DNA of 64,000 nucleotides. It comes from Helianthus annuus. Taxonomy: Eukaryota; Streptophyta; Magnoliopsida; Asterales; Asteraceae. The stretch is taken from contig NC_035449.2 of the NCBI RefSeq assembly GCF_002127325.2, positions 140,059,807-140,123,806 of the forward strand. Direction: 5' to 3'. Position 1 is the stretch's first letter; each line of letters starts with the position of its first letter. Below the pieces are notes generated by a model. The model saw only the letters and a program-made list of their open reading frames with translations, was not told the DNA's origin and did not search any database. Below are positions 21,991-33,261 of this stretch, piece after piece. A program made the position numbers and the translations under genes.

Positions 21991-24058
21991 TTTTGATTGG
22001 TATAATGGTGATGTAGACGTAATATTCCTACACGTGGTAGTTGTTGGATATCTACAAGTGGTAATCTTGACTCCACAGGTGGTATTTGTGGTTAATTTTT
22101 GAAGTGTATTCTTTGAAGTATATTTACAAGTGGTATAGAAGGTTCTTAAAGGCAAATGGTAAATCAGGGACATTAAATTGTACTTGATTTACTATTCATG
22201 ACAAAAGATAGACAAGATGATGAACCATATCCCCGGTTTTTAAAATAGATAGACCTACAAGTGGTTGTTATCAACACAAATTCATTTTCCGGAAAAGTCA
22301 TTTTGATTAAAACAAACTTAAGTGTTTTGAAATCTAAATGAGAAAATGATTTGTGATAGGGGAGTTCAGATTGTTTATGCCTGGTGAATGGCGATTTGAT
22401 GTGATTCAGTGTCAGTTGTCAAGTTTCTGTATAGTTTGTTTTACTTTTTATGTTTCTAGTAGGTCAAAAGTCTAGAAGTTTTCAAATTTTTCTTTAAAAT
22501 GTGTTTGCATTTTAGGGGGAGTAGGGAAATTTCAGAAAAATCCAAAAACATTTGAAAATTTGAAAAAGCCAAAAACATGATAAAATTCAAAAATGAGTTT
22601 TGTTGCGAAAAAGAGGAAATGATAGTACATCAGTGGACTATCACGGCACGCTAAAGAAATGTAAAGTTAAAAAGTGTTAAACGATCTTACTGCGGAGGTG
22701 TCAGTAGATTTTCGCACATTTAGTAAATTGAAACGAGATATAAACTTAAATCAAACTTGCTTGATTCGTGGGTAACTATTCTTGGATATATGGGTAACCC
22801 CCGAAATCTTGTTTAAAAGGTCCCGTATTCTGAGATACTAGGTCTTTATACTCAGTGATATCTGGGGTATTATCCGGGACTTCTGCTGTATGGAAGTACT
22901 GACCTAGTCCCCGGATAATACTTTCTGCTAATGCTTGAAAAAGCGCCGCCCTCAGCATGCTGATGAAACAATAAAATTGATAGTCGCTGCTGTTGAAATG
23001 CAAAAAGATCCTCTAAAGGGGACCCACCAAAAGTCGAGCCGTCATCTCTCTGCTGAACGGAAGTTCTGACCTGAGCTCTCACGGTTTCGCATCTAACCCT
23101 TTTACAGATATCAGCTGTGGTATACTCACCTGTAAGACTGAATATTTGGGATCTGGATACAGGAGTATATTCAAGTGGAGTGATACACAATTAAGTTTAA
23201 GTTTCTAAAACATTAATATCGTATCTCGAATCGATTGAAACTTGTGTTGAGAATTTAAGAGGACAAACATACTGACAATCTAGGTAAATTGTTTAAAGCT
23301 TAAAATGAAATCTAGCTTAACGGTGTTAGTGATTTGTCTCATAAACTGATATGATCCTCTTGCACGAGCTTACAAAAATATTGTTTGTAAATAGTTTATT
23401 TCTGCATTTTATTTTCTCACTTTGAAAAATCCAAAAAGATTTTAGTGTGTTTTAGCATAAATTTTGAAAAAGTCAAAAAGGATTTTCGACAACTGATATT
23501 GGAAAACTAATTTTCAAAATTCCGTGTGCTAAACATGATGAGCAGAATGTGAGGGGGAGTGTTTGTGTAAATCTAACTGTTTTCATTAATTCTAACCTTC
23601 TTCAAATGGTTCATCATATATTGTTTTGAGGGGAGTCATATGTTGGTGCAGAGGTATCTGATATGCGATAAAATTAGAAAATTTATTTCTGGGTTAAGAT
23701 TGTGCAGGTAGCCAGGTTTAGATCTCAGAAATTAAAGCTAAAGTTTTTTGATAGAGCCAGGATATTTGATTCTAAAAGTCTGTGAAGATCAGATTCTGAT
23801 TCTGAAGATCATGACAAACTGATGATGCTGATGAACTTAAGGAATCAAGAGATCTGATCAAGAGAATTAGAGTGTTTGTATGTCAGACAAAGATCCTGAA
23901 GATGTTACTGAAGAACAAAAGAATGCCAGTAAATTGAGAAGGGGAGTCTGTAGATTGAAAGAAGAGAAAGCCCAGAGATTGATCTAGACTGCAGATGAGA
24001 AAACATTAGTTTACAGTCAAGGTGTGTCGGCGACTCCATCAACATCTGAGGGGGAGTC
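21991..24058 (+). other. E2 3' non-coding region
   Basis: No gene. Contents in order: a run with ACAAGTGGTA words (about 22020-22270), the shared hairpin block (22770-23190), a conserved GATATGATCCTCTTGCAC segment (about 23350), a conserved GATTTTCGACAACTGATRTTGG segment (about 23480), then GAGGGGGAG stretches at about 23550, 23940 and 24048. The last is the functional purine tract directly before the LTR. Confidence 0.75.
22770..23190 (+). other. Conserved structured block, E2 copy
   Basis: The stem GTATTATCCGGGACT (22867-22881) pairs with AGTCCCCGGATAATAC (22906-22921), with a loop of 24 bases. Downstream are a CAGCATGCTG palindrome (about 22950), the AAGATCCTCTAAAGGGGACCCACC segment, and TATCAGCTGTGGTATACTCACCTGTAAGACTGAATATT. 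Matching blocks are in H, E3, E5 and E6 and in part in E1. Confidence 0.75.
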
Positions 24059-24534
24059 TGTTGGTGCACTACATCTGTTGATTCCGTCTAGGTGTCTAGA
24101 ATCAAGTCTTTTACCATATTGTATAGCATAGGGCTTGAAATACGAGAAAATGGAAGTCTGTATAGTTTTTAGGTCTTAGGATCGCTTATATGGTCATTAG
24201 ATGTGTGGACCGCTGATAAGGCACTATCTTGGGCCGCTTATGTGTCAAGATTGTGGGTCGCTTATATGTCAGCCTGGATCGCTTTTTGGGCATGTCCAAT
24301 AAGCGATCCCAGTAGCCTATATATACCCTTAGAGCGATCTCATTTGTAACGGGTTCCTGATTTTCGTACCGAAGTGCTGCCGGATCGAAAACAGGTTGTA
24401 TTCATCGTCAAATCAATAGAAAAGAAGATTAAAGTGATATACAAGCTATTCCTACGTCATTTACTTGTTTTCCGCACCTGTACTTGACGAAAACACCTCT
24501 GAACGACTCGTTCGGGTCACCAAACGATCCTACA
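24059..24534 (+). repeat. E2 3' LTR
   Basis: 476 bp, identical to 16841-17316 in my line-by-line comparison. It is preceded by the purine tract GAGGGGGAGTC and followed by the duplication TGCAG. Confidence 0.93.
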
Positions 24535-25897
24535 TGCAGCCCAGACAACAGATAGCCCAACAAGTCGTGGCCCAATAACACGAAGGCAGCCCAGTCGAGA
24601 CAAGGGTGGTTTCGACTCGAGAATACACGGTCTCGAGTCGCAACCGGGAGATCTTGAAGAATCACGTTTTGGTCTCGAGTGTGTTGTTTGCGAGTCGCAA
24701 TTTCAGGAGTCTCGAGCCCAGTCTCGAGTCGAGATCATGTCGTTTTGAGTCGAGACTTAGTCGGTCTCGAGTCCCTGAAGCCCGTCTCGGTTCATCATGC
24801 TTTGGTCTCGAGTCGAAACCAAAGGTTCCGACTCGCAACCACTGTTACGTGCACCAGAATCCTTCTAGAACCTGTCGAATGTACTAGCCAATAGCATTTT
24901 GATTTCATGATAATGTGTACTATCCAACCATATTGCACTAACATGTTTCCTTGTCTACTTACTAAGCAAAACGGATCAAAACAAGCATTTTTGAATATTC
25001 ATATCACCTTCATCTAGTTCATCATGCATATTCAAATATTCAAGCAAATCAACTAACATTTAATCCTTGGTTCTTAACATAACTTCATAACATGAGATAA
25101 GACAATCATTAAGCACCATATTTGCCCTATTTTAACATTATAAATCGGATGGTAATAACCATCAAACATTGATTCATACACACACATGTTCATTCTTCAC
25201 AACCAAGCATTTATGAGCAAAAAGGCTAAGATAGAAGGATCACTATAACACTTAACCTAATCCGAATGGTTCTAATCCTCTTTCTACCAAACTGTTTACA
25301 CACAAAACATGAAGGAGCATGGTTAATCAAGCAAAACATGTTACTCATATCATCAAACAAGCATCTTTACATAACCATCATACACAACAACAATCTTTAA
25401 ACATTCAACCAAAAGAGATACTAACCGGCTAGACTTAAGGTGTGAGAATATGATGAATAAGCTTCAAGTTAGGATCCGGAGCTAGAACCGAGAATCCTTG
25501 GTTGAATCCGAGAGAGAGAAGGAGATGAGAGGAGGTTGATGATGATTTAGGGTTTTAGGGTTTTAGTGAAGGAGAGAGTGAGTGAGGGAGAGTGTTTGCA
25601 AAAATGGTAAAGGTTGGTCACCCTCAAGGGTTTTATACCCGTCTCGAGTGGGTTGAGGGCTCCCGAATGGGCTTCTCGGTTGCATGGCCCAACCGGCCCG
25701 CTTGTTACTGTTCACTCGAGACCGGAAGTGGTCTCGAGTCGGATCCTTGGGGTCTCGGCTCACTTGTAACACACACATACATGTAATATACATACATACA
25801 ACACATAATAACAGATAATTCATAGTTTTCATTTAATAATATACGTACACGCAATGTTACATCAAGAAAGTTGCCCGGGAAAACCCGAAGTGTCACA

Positions 25898-27255
25898 ACA
25901 AGTGTCCGCCTCCGATTTGGGAAGGGTATTCTCCTAGAAAACCAAACGAGGAGCAACTTGAAAAAGCAGTCAATATAAAGCTTAAAACCGACACAACTGA
26001 CGTTTTACCAGATAACATTGATGTCACGTTTACCTCGTCCGATACTAATCATGAGTCTGAGTTGATCAAAAAGGTGGTCGATCAGGTGTTGGATACTGAT
26101 GAGGAGTCCGAGTCAAAGTCTGGGTCTGGAGGTTTAAATTCGTCAGCCAACAGTGAAAATTCGTCGGTTAAACGGTTTTATAGTAAAGAGTTTTTGTTAT
26201 CAAAGGAAAATTTGAATGATGAAACATTCGAAGTTGTTTATACTTTGAATGGTTCTGACAAATTATATTACAACAAAGAGTTCCCAATAATGAGTATTAA
26301 AACGGAATTGATTAATAAAACTTTTAAACTAATAGAAATTAATATTCCTGAATTGAAAGTTTTAAAAAGTTTTGAAAAACCTAAAAAGTACACTTCAAGA
26401 GTTCAACAATGTCTAAACAAGAAAAAGGGTTACAATTCTGGTTCCGGTTTTCAAAAGAAACCTAACCAAAATTGTAGCTACAAAAAGAAAGGTCTTGGTT
26501 TTGTTCCACCAGAAAACTATAAAAATGATAAAAATTCTAAAACAAAAACAGAATTTGTGTCAGGTGGAAGCTCAGATGAGGAACAGAAGAAACCATTTTG
26601 GAGACAGCCAAACCAAGAGTTTCTTGCTGAGAAGAGAAAGAATGGAACTGAAGTGTTGTATCAAAGAGAGACTCGTATCTATTATAAGTGCAATGAAGCT
26701 GGTCACATTGCATGGAATTGTTTAAAGAATGCAAAAACAAAACAGGGAGTTTTTCAGAAATTAAAAGAAAAAGTTGTTGATATTGAACCACCAACTGAAA
26801 AACTTAAAGTTTTTGAAAATTCAACTTATGAGGTTGGTGATTGTTCGAAGAAGAATATGTATGAAAAGAAAGGAAAAGACAACCAAATGTGGGTTGTTAA
26901 GAAAGTTGATGTGAATGTCGGCGATGAATCTGGTTCCACAAAACCAGAAGAGCCACAGGTTGAGGAGAAAATTTCAGTGAATGATGATGAATTTCCATCA
27001 CTGAAATTTGAAGAAGTTAAAAAGAAAATTGGAAAAGTTGATATCTCGAAACAGTTTTACAATGAGAAAAAAGATTTTGATGTCGAGAAAACATTCAACG
27101 GAAGTGTAAAGAAAATTTTTGGAAAAATGTTGAATGGGAAAGCGAAGGGGGTTAAAGACTTTTACGCAACTAAAAAGGCAACATACAACCCCACTGCGCA
27201 AGAGTTGAAAGCCATCAAGTCTGAAAAGACTTGGATGGAAGTCTGTTTTCCATAA
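25898..27255 (+). pseudogene. gag: H gag, C-terminal part
   Basis: Open without stops from the ACAAG duplication to a TAA at 27253-27255. It contains TDVLPDNIDVTFTSSDTN, the YTLNGSDKLYYNKEFPI segment and basic Lys-rich stretches. The second zinc knuckle has lost its first Cys: it reads YYKCNEAGHIAWNC where E2 has CLKCNEAGHIASDC. That is a TGT to TAT type change that should abolish zinc binding by this knuckle. The end (KKATYNPTAQELKAIKSEKTW) is nearly the same as in E2. No pol follows. Confidence 0.88.
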
Positions 27256-27440
27256 TAGTCAAAGGACTATACCGGAGATCCCAAGTTTATATCGTGGATC
27301 AGGAATCGGCATCATTCTAGTGTTTGTAAAGTTTGTTTGAAAGATTTTGAATAGTGTTTGAATTTTACAGGTGAAAGGACTACGCCGGAGTTTCCATGTT
27401 GGTAAGTGCGAAGCAGGAATCGGCACTTTGATGGGTAAAA
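27256..27440 (+). other. Doubled gag-pol junction module in H
   Basis: Same layout as in E2: GGACTATACCGGAGATCCC with CAGGAATCGGCATC, then TTTTACAG, then GGACTACGCCGGAGTTTCC with GCAGGAATCGGCAC. No pol follows. Confidence 0.55.
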
Positions 27441-28139
27441 TGTAGATGTAATATTCCTACAATTGGCATTGATTGGTTGTACCTACAAGTGGTAATTTTT
27501 ACATGTGGTACAGTAGTTCTTGAGTGCAAAATGGTAAATCAGGGACATTAAGTTGTACTTGATTTACTAACATGAAAGAAAAACTAACAAGATGATGAAC
27601 CATAACCCCAATTTTAACACATGTTTAACCTTCAATTGGTTAAAAACAAACTCATTTTCTAGAAAAATCATTTTGATTAAAACAAACTTAAGTGTTTTGA
27701 GATCTAAATGAGAAAATGGTTTGTTGATAGGGGGAGTTCAGAGTGTTTATGCCGAGTGAATGGCGATTTGATGTGATTCGATGTCGGTTGTCAAGTTTCT
27801 GTACAGTTTTGTTTTACTTTTTAGTTTTCAAGTGGGTCAAGAGTCTAGTAGTTTTCAAATTTCCTTTGAAATGTGTTTGCATTTTAGGGGGAGTAGGAAA
27901 ATTTCAGAAAATCCAAAAACATTTGAAAATTTGAAAAAGCCAAAAACATGATACAAAAATTCAAAAATGAGTTTCGTTGTGAAAAGAGGAAATGATAGTA
28001 CATCAGTAGGCTGTCACAACATGCTAAAGAAATGTAAAGAAAAATGTGATAAACAATCTCACTGAGGATGTGTCAGTAGGTTTTTACACATTTAGTAAAT
28101 TGTGACGAGATATAAACTAAATTTCAAACTTGCTTATTC

Positions 28140-28570
28140 TGTGGGTTAACACAAACTTGGATATATAGGTAACACCTGAAATCTTGTTTGAAAGGTCCCT
28201 TATTCTAAGATACTAGGTCTTTATGCTCAGTGATATCTGGGGTATTATCCCAGGACTTATGCTGTATGGAAGTACCGACCTAGTCCCCGGATAATGCTTT
28301 CTACAAAATGCTTGAAACATAGCATCGCCCTCAGCAAGCTGATGAAACAATAAAATTGATAGTCGTTGCTGTTGTAATAAAAGATCCTCTAAAGGGAACC
28401 CACCTAAAGTCAAAGCCGTCATCTCTCTGCGTATACGGAAGTATCGACCTGAGCTCTCACGGCCCTCGCATCTAACCCCTATACAGATATCAGCTGTGGT
28501 ATACTCACCTGTAAGACTGAATATTAGGATCTGGATACGGGAGTATATTCAAGTAGTGAGACACACGAAT
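28140..28570 (+). other. Conserved structured block, H copy
   Basis: The stem GTATTATCCCAGGACT (28242-28257) pairs with AGTCCCCGGATAATGC (28282-28297). The GATCCTCTAAAGGGAACCCACC and TGGTATACTCACCTGTAAGACTG segments follow as in E2. The rest of 27441-29409 has no gene. It includes ACAAGTGGTA words, GGGGGAG runs and the final purine tract. Confidence 0.72.
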
Positions 28571-29409
28571 AAGTCAGTATCTAAGACATTAATATCGTAT
28601 CTCGGATCAATTAAACTTTGTGTGAGAATTTCAGTGGACCGATATACTGACAATCCAGGTGAATTGTTTAGAACTGAAAATGAAATCAAGCTTAACGGTG
28701 TAAGTGACATGTCTTAAAACTGATATGATCCTCTTACATGAACTCACAAAAATACTGCCTGTATATAATTCATTTCTGCTTCATTCTGTTTTTTACATGT
28801 TTTCATTTACTTTCCTTTAGAAAAAATCCAAAAAGATTTTGTGTGTGTTTTAGCATAAAGTTTCAGAAAATTCAAAAAGATTTTCGACAACTGATGTTGG
28901 AAAGCTGATTTTCAAAGTTCCAAGTGCTAAACATGATGACATTGTTGTGAGGGGGAGAGTGTCTAATTGTCAAAATATTTGTTTTTCAAATTATCAAGTT
29001 ATCAAGTGGTTCATCATAACTGAATGATCTGAGAGAGAGTGATTGTTGATGCATGTTTGAGGGAGAGTTGTAGTTGGTGCACTCAAGTTGTTAAAACTAG
29101 AAATTTTATTGCTAGGTTAAGAATGTGCAGATTTAGTCAGGTTTGATCTTGGATCTAAAGATAGAGTGCCAGGTTTCGATTCCTGAAGAACTCTGTTTGA
29201 GCCAGGCTGATTGATACTGAGAATCAGTGAATGTCAGACAACGATCCTGAAGATGTTGCTGAAGAACAAAGGAATGCCAGCAAATCGAGAGGGGGAGTCT
29301 GTTGGTGAAGAAAGAGAAAGAAAAGCCCAGAGACTGATCAACACAGAAGATGTGAAGATACAGCATGATCGTGACTCGATGAAACTCCATTAACATCTGA
29401 GGGGGAGTC

Positions 29410-29859
29410 TGTTGGTGCACTACATCTGTTGATTTCGTCTTGGATCGAGTCATATGTTGTATTGTATAGATTAGGGCTCAATATACGAGAAAATAGGCTA
29501 GTGTATGTTGTTAGTGAGTATATTTCGCTTATAGGGTCATATACTAGAGGTTTCGCTTATATGGTAAGATATAGGTTTCGCTTATGTGTTCACTTGAGGT
29601 TTCGCTTATGTGAACATGTCACTTGAAGCGAAACCTGATCCCTATATAAACCTCATAAGCGAAATCATTTGGAACTTTGTCGAATTCCATACCGAGGTGC
29701 TGTCGGTGTGACGATTGAGCTGTAAACGTTGATAAATCAATAAAACAATAGATTAAAGTGAAGTGCAAGCTATTTCTACCTACGTTTCTTGTTATTCCAC
29801 ACCTGAAACATAGGAGAACGCCTCTGAATGACTCGTTCGGGTCAATACACGATCCTACA
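29410..29859 (+). repeat. H 3' LTR
   Basis: 450 bp, TGTTGGTGCACTAC to CGATCCTACA, clearly related to the E2 LTR. The TATA region CCCTATATAAACC lies near 29640. Words here are GGTTTCGCTTAT, five copies between 29525 and 29635, a sibling of the E2 word. The flank after it begins CTAAA; the 5' flank is outside the window. Confidence 0.88.
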
Positions 29860-31196
29860 CTAAAATCTTTTCTAACTTGCCATGAACTTCAACAACTGAT
29901 GAAATCACTTTACTTTGATCGTCATAACTTGCATTGCTCCAGAAACGCTCGATGAGAGATTTGTATAAAGGCCTTTGGTCAGTCAATGCCTTCTGGATGG
30001 GAATACGACCCATAAACTCCAAAATGCTTCTGAAATTCTCCAGTTCTGGGTTTTTCTCAATATCCAAATCACAACAGCTGTTGTGAGTAGGATCAAATAT
30101 AACATTAGAAGCCTGCAGTTCAATCACAGATTCATTGAGTCAAAATTACTTAGAAAAATTTCAAACATCAAACTTGTACAACAGGTTCATAAAAGCGAAT
30201 CATATTATGTTCATAAAAGCGAAACACATTATGTACACACAAGCGGATCTATATCGTGTACAAATGAGCGGACCTAAACATGTACATACAAGCGGACCTA
30301 TAATATGCACACATGAGCGGACCTAGAATATGCACACATGAGCGGACCTAGAATATGCACACATGAGACCTAAAAATTGTTCATAAAAGCGGACATACAC
30401 ATGTTCACAAAAGCGGACCTGTACATGTTCACTAAAAGCGGACCTGTATATGTTCACTAAAAGCTGACATACACATGTTCACAAAAACGGACCTGTACAT
30501 GTTCACAAAAGCTGATCTATTCATGTTCAAATAAGCGGACCTAAATATGATTGAATGAGCGGACCTATCATCAACCATTCAACACTAATCAAATCTCAAA
30601 ATTGAACATGTAATCAAGTTAAACTGATGATTCCGAGACTTGGGGTATGTTTTGATTTCATTTTTGACATCTTTAAAACCCTAGATCTGAGATTGAAACA
30701 TCTGGGACTCGACTAAAACTATCAATCATCAAATTCGAAACAATTAACATACACCATCATCATCTATATACTCAGATGACTACACAGACTTGTTTTATTG
30801 TACATTTTTAACAGTTAAAGTCCTATAACTATGTTTCGTTCAAACCGACATGGCCGACATCTCAAAATAAGCATGAAATTTAACAAATTAAGCGAAGACT
30901 TACCTTGCCCATGATTGATAAACTAAGAAATTAACAAAATCTAGTGAAAATCGGGCAGCACGACGCCTGAAATTGGTTGTTTTGTGGTTCCGCTTCAAAT
31001 CGCCGGTGAAGATGGTCAAATAAGCGAAAGTGGTAAAGTGACTTTAAAAGCGGACCCCCGGTTTATATATGTGAAGTAGATCCGCTTTTATGACAAATGT
31101 CATAAAAGCGGACCCTTATGAAATGTTGACAAATAAGCGAACATGTGATGATCTTTTTCAAAAATTTCATTTTTTTTCAGTTTTCTGATTAAACAC
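29860..31196 (-). pseudogene. Unit X: accessory gene start with own promoter, exon 1, intron and truncated exon 2
   Basis: On the - strand: a TATA box ATATATAAA at 31062-31070, an ATG at 30912, a nine-base coding exon Met-Gly-Lys ending at 30904, a consensus donor GTAAGT (30903-30898), and a 790-bp intron ending CTGCAG (30119-30114). Exon 2 runs from 30113 to 29860, where H cuts it. The joined start is in frame (MGK then ASNVIFDPTHN). Exon 2 shows RPLYKSLIERFWSNASYDD, which resembles the N-terminal domain of the E4 protein (AP-IYLQTQREFWNNAT). The function is unknown; this family is common beside copia elements in Asteraceae as I recall. It could be a downstream gene of E3 or a separate insertion: the joint at about 31197 (TGTCACACCC) is unresolved. 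Confidence 0.6.
30180..30560 (-). repeat. AAGCGGACC word array inside the X intron
   Basis: About fifteen copies of AAGCGGACCT or GAGCGGACCT on the + strand (sense AGGTCCGCTT), often spaced 22-28 bases and joined by ACATGTTCA or TATGCACACATG. Part of it (30270-30370) is nearly tandem. Confidence 0.85.
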
Positions 31197-31729
31197 TGTC
31201 ACACCCAGCTGACCAAGTCCAAGTCAATGACCTTGGTCAACTGTTTGACTCACCAAGTCCAAGTTAATGGCCTTGGATGATCAGATTTATGACGTTTGCT
31301 GGCATTTCTTTCTAAAAGCAATTCAAATGAATGAACTTTTGAACATTTCAAACATTCAAACACATTTTAACTTTCAAACAATATACCAATCACTGTATAG
31401 CAATCTCCAGCTTACCCATCCCTCATCAAAACACTGACATGTTCTGCACTTAGGCTTTGATCTTCCAATTCCCAACATCGGTTGTCGAAAAATAAAATGA
31501 GAAAAGAAAATCTTTTTGGATTTTAACTGGATAAACTGAAACTATGTACACACAATATTTTTGCGAGTGTGTTAGGGGATCATATCAGCTGCTGACCAGA
31601 CACGAGCACCGTTAAGCTGTTTATTTTATACTAAGCTTTTAAACAATTCGCGTAGATTGCTGATATATTGATCCTCTTAAATTCTCACAAAATTTTCAAT
31701 CTGTTCGGGATACTAAATTAGTGTTTTAG

Positions 31730-32160
31730 GACTTAAACATTTACATGTGTCCCACCTTAGTATATACTCCCGTATCCAGACCCCAGTATTCAGTCTTACT
31801 GATGAGTATACCACAGTTGATATCTGTTTAGGGGTAATTGCGAGGGCCGTGAGAGCTCAGGTCGATACTTCCGTATACGCAGAGAGATGACGGCTTCGAC
31901 TTTAAGGTGTGTCCCCTTTAGAGGATCTTTTGTTTTCAACAGCAGCGACTATCAATTTTATTGTTTCATCAGCATGCTGAGGGCGAGCTTATATTTCAAA
32001 GCTTTTGCAGAAAGTATTATCCGGGGACTAGGTCAGTACTTCCATACAGCATAAGTCCCGGGATAATACCCCAGATATCACTGAGCATAAAGACCTAGTA
32101 TCTCAGAATACGGGACCTTTCAAATAGGATTTCAGGGGTTACCTATATATCCTGGAGGTG
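31730..32160 (-). other. Conserved structured block, E3 copy
   Basis: The stem GTATTATCCGGGGACT (32014-32029) pairs with AGTCCCGGGATAATAC (32054-32069), with one mismatch in sixteen. CAGCATGCTG (about 31970) and GTCCCCTTTAGAGGATCTTTT (about 31912) are kept. The whole of 31290-32531 is otherwise non-coding, ending with the TCTCCCCCTAAAAC stretch near 32434. Confidence 0.75.
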
Positions 32161-32531
32161 TTCCCCACGTAAACGCAAGTGAATTTTATGTTTATATCCC
32201 AAACTGATCTACTAATTTTGTAAAAACCTATCAGCACATCTTTAGCGAGACTGCTTAAAAGAATTTAAAACACTACAAATCTTTAGCGTACTGTGTCCGT
32301 CTAGCTGATGTACTATCATTTCCCCTATTCTACACAAACTCTTTTAAAATTTTCTAATTTTTTTGGATTTTATGGTTTTCTATTGTTTTTGTATTTTTAC
32401 GATTTTATCATGTTTTTGTATTTTTCTGCGAATTTCTCCCCCTAAAACTAAAACATATTTTTGTGTTTTTGTTTTTATCGAAAAGCAGAAAATAAAATTG
32501 TACAAAAGAAATTTGACAACACGACACAGGT

Positions 32532-33260
32532 TCATGTCAGATCGCCGCCCAACTCGGCTTCACATTCGATTACCCTCCCAGATTGCAGATTCTTCATCCC
32601 GTTTAATTTCAAAAGATAATAAAATCTCTTTTTGTCAAATGGTTTAGTGTAAAAATCCGCTTTCTGATCATCGGTGTTAACGTGTTCAATCCGAATTAAC
32701 TTTTTCTCGTGACAATCACGGATAAAGTGATGACGGATTTCAATGTGTTTAGTTTTCGAATGGTGAACCGGATTTTTAGTAACATTAATAGCTGCTTCAT
32801 ATTCCACGAAAATCGGTATATCCAAGAATTGCAAACCAAAGTCGCGCATCTGCTGTTGGATCCAAAGGATCTGCGAGCAACAGCTAGAAGCTGAGACATA
32901 TTCAGCCTCACATGTGGAGAGCGCTATTGCAGTTTGTTTCTTGCACTGCCAGGTGACAAGTCGAGTTCTGAAGAACTGGCACCCAGCAGTAGTGGACTTA
33001 GCATTCTGTTTACAGCTACCAAAATCAAAATCAGCGAAACCAGACAAAGTAAAATCACCCGATCGAGGATACCACAAGCCGATGCTTGGGCTACCTTTCA
33101 AATACCGTAAGATACATTTTACTATGGTCAGGTGTGACTGCTTCGGATTCGACTGATATCTGGCGCAGAGACATGTCGGATACATGATGTCTGGACGGAA
33201 AGCTGTGAGATACATCGACGATCCGATGATTGATCGGTACAATGTCTCGTCCATCTTCAC
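32532..33260 (-). pseudogene. pol: E3 pol C-terminal part, RT end and RNase H
   Basis: Open segment with DETLYRSIIGSSMYLTAFRPDIM, the RNase H motifs (GFADFDFGSC, STCEAEYVSAS, FVEYEAAINV) and the HIEIRHHFIRDCHEKKL ending that is interrupted by a stop in E1. Two catalytic-region changes are visible relative to E1: SDSD reads ADFD, and VDNEAA reads VEYEAA. A frameshift with a small deletion around 33270-33290 (after SPASTP) separates it from the RT segment. Confidence 0.85.
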
Positions 33261-33261
33261 A

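Larger units (their letters stand above)
16841..24534 (+). mobile_element. E2: gag-only copia-type LTR element, complete and recent
   Basis: 7,694 bp with two 476-bp LTRs that I find identical base for base, and a perfect 5-bp target duplication TGCAG (16836-16840, 24535-24539). The order is LTR, primer site, leader, gag, junction module, 2.2 kb non-coding region, purine tract, LTR. There is no pol. Gag carries two frameshifts and two in-frame stops, although identical LTRs imply very recent insertion. The element must have been moved by proteins from elsewhere. Confidence 0.93.
15795..25897 (-). repeat. Solo LTR A, probably chromovirus (Tekay/Del-like), split by E2
   Basis: The insert begins TGTCACACCCCC and ends AAGTGTCACA, flanked by the 5-bp duplication ACAAG (15790-15794 and 25898-25902). 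Without E2 it is about 2.4 kb. On the - strand it ends in GGGGTGTGACA, the ending I know from long chromovirus LTRs, and carries a TATAAAA box (GGTATAAAACCC, around 25630). No gag, pol or primer site is present, so recombination between the two LTRs most likely removed the body. Bases 24580-24860 and 25640-25760 carry many copies of TCTCGAGTCG and its complement. The rest (for example 24900-25440) shows nothing I can name. Confidence 0.6.
15429..29859 (+). mobile_element. H: gag-only copia-type LTR element, 5' part outside window
   Basis: H is visible as 15429-15794 and 25903-29859. Its left part lies beyond E1. It holds gag sequence, a gag-pol junction module, about 2 kb of 3' non-coding sequence with the shared hairpin block, a purine tract GAGGGGGAGTC and the 3' LTR. 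Gag ends at 27255, and no protease, integrase or RT sequence lies before the LTR, so it is non-autonomous (TR-GAG type). The LTR and gag are close to E2. H is broken by E1 and by solo LTR A, both within gag. Confidence 0.85.

Noticed and set aside
24606..24894. ORFs in the TCTCGAGTCG-rich part of solo LTR A
   Set aside because: The frames stay open because of the short repeated word. Composition is Ser/Arg-rich by repetition, and there is no homologue in the window.
15789..25905. Insert A as a Mutator-like DNA transposon with a 9-bp duplication AACAAGTGT
   Set aside because: The 9-base match includes TGT of the element end. Reading the ends as TG...CA leaves a clean 5-bp duplication, and insert B fits the 5-bp model but not the 9-bp one. 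The GGGGTGTGACA end and TATA box also favour an LTR.
30180..30560. CRISPR-like array of short repeats with spacers
   Set aside because: The repeats are only 8-10 bases, degenerate and unevenly spaced, in a plant intron, with no cas genes. The same word recurs in LTRs and leaders.
32363..32647. Forward ORF of 94 codons near the E3 3' region
   Set aside because: AT-rich, partly a shadow of E3 RNase H, with no domain or promoter evidence.
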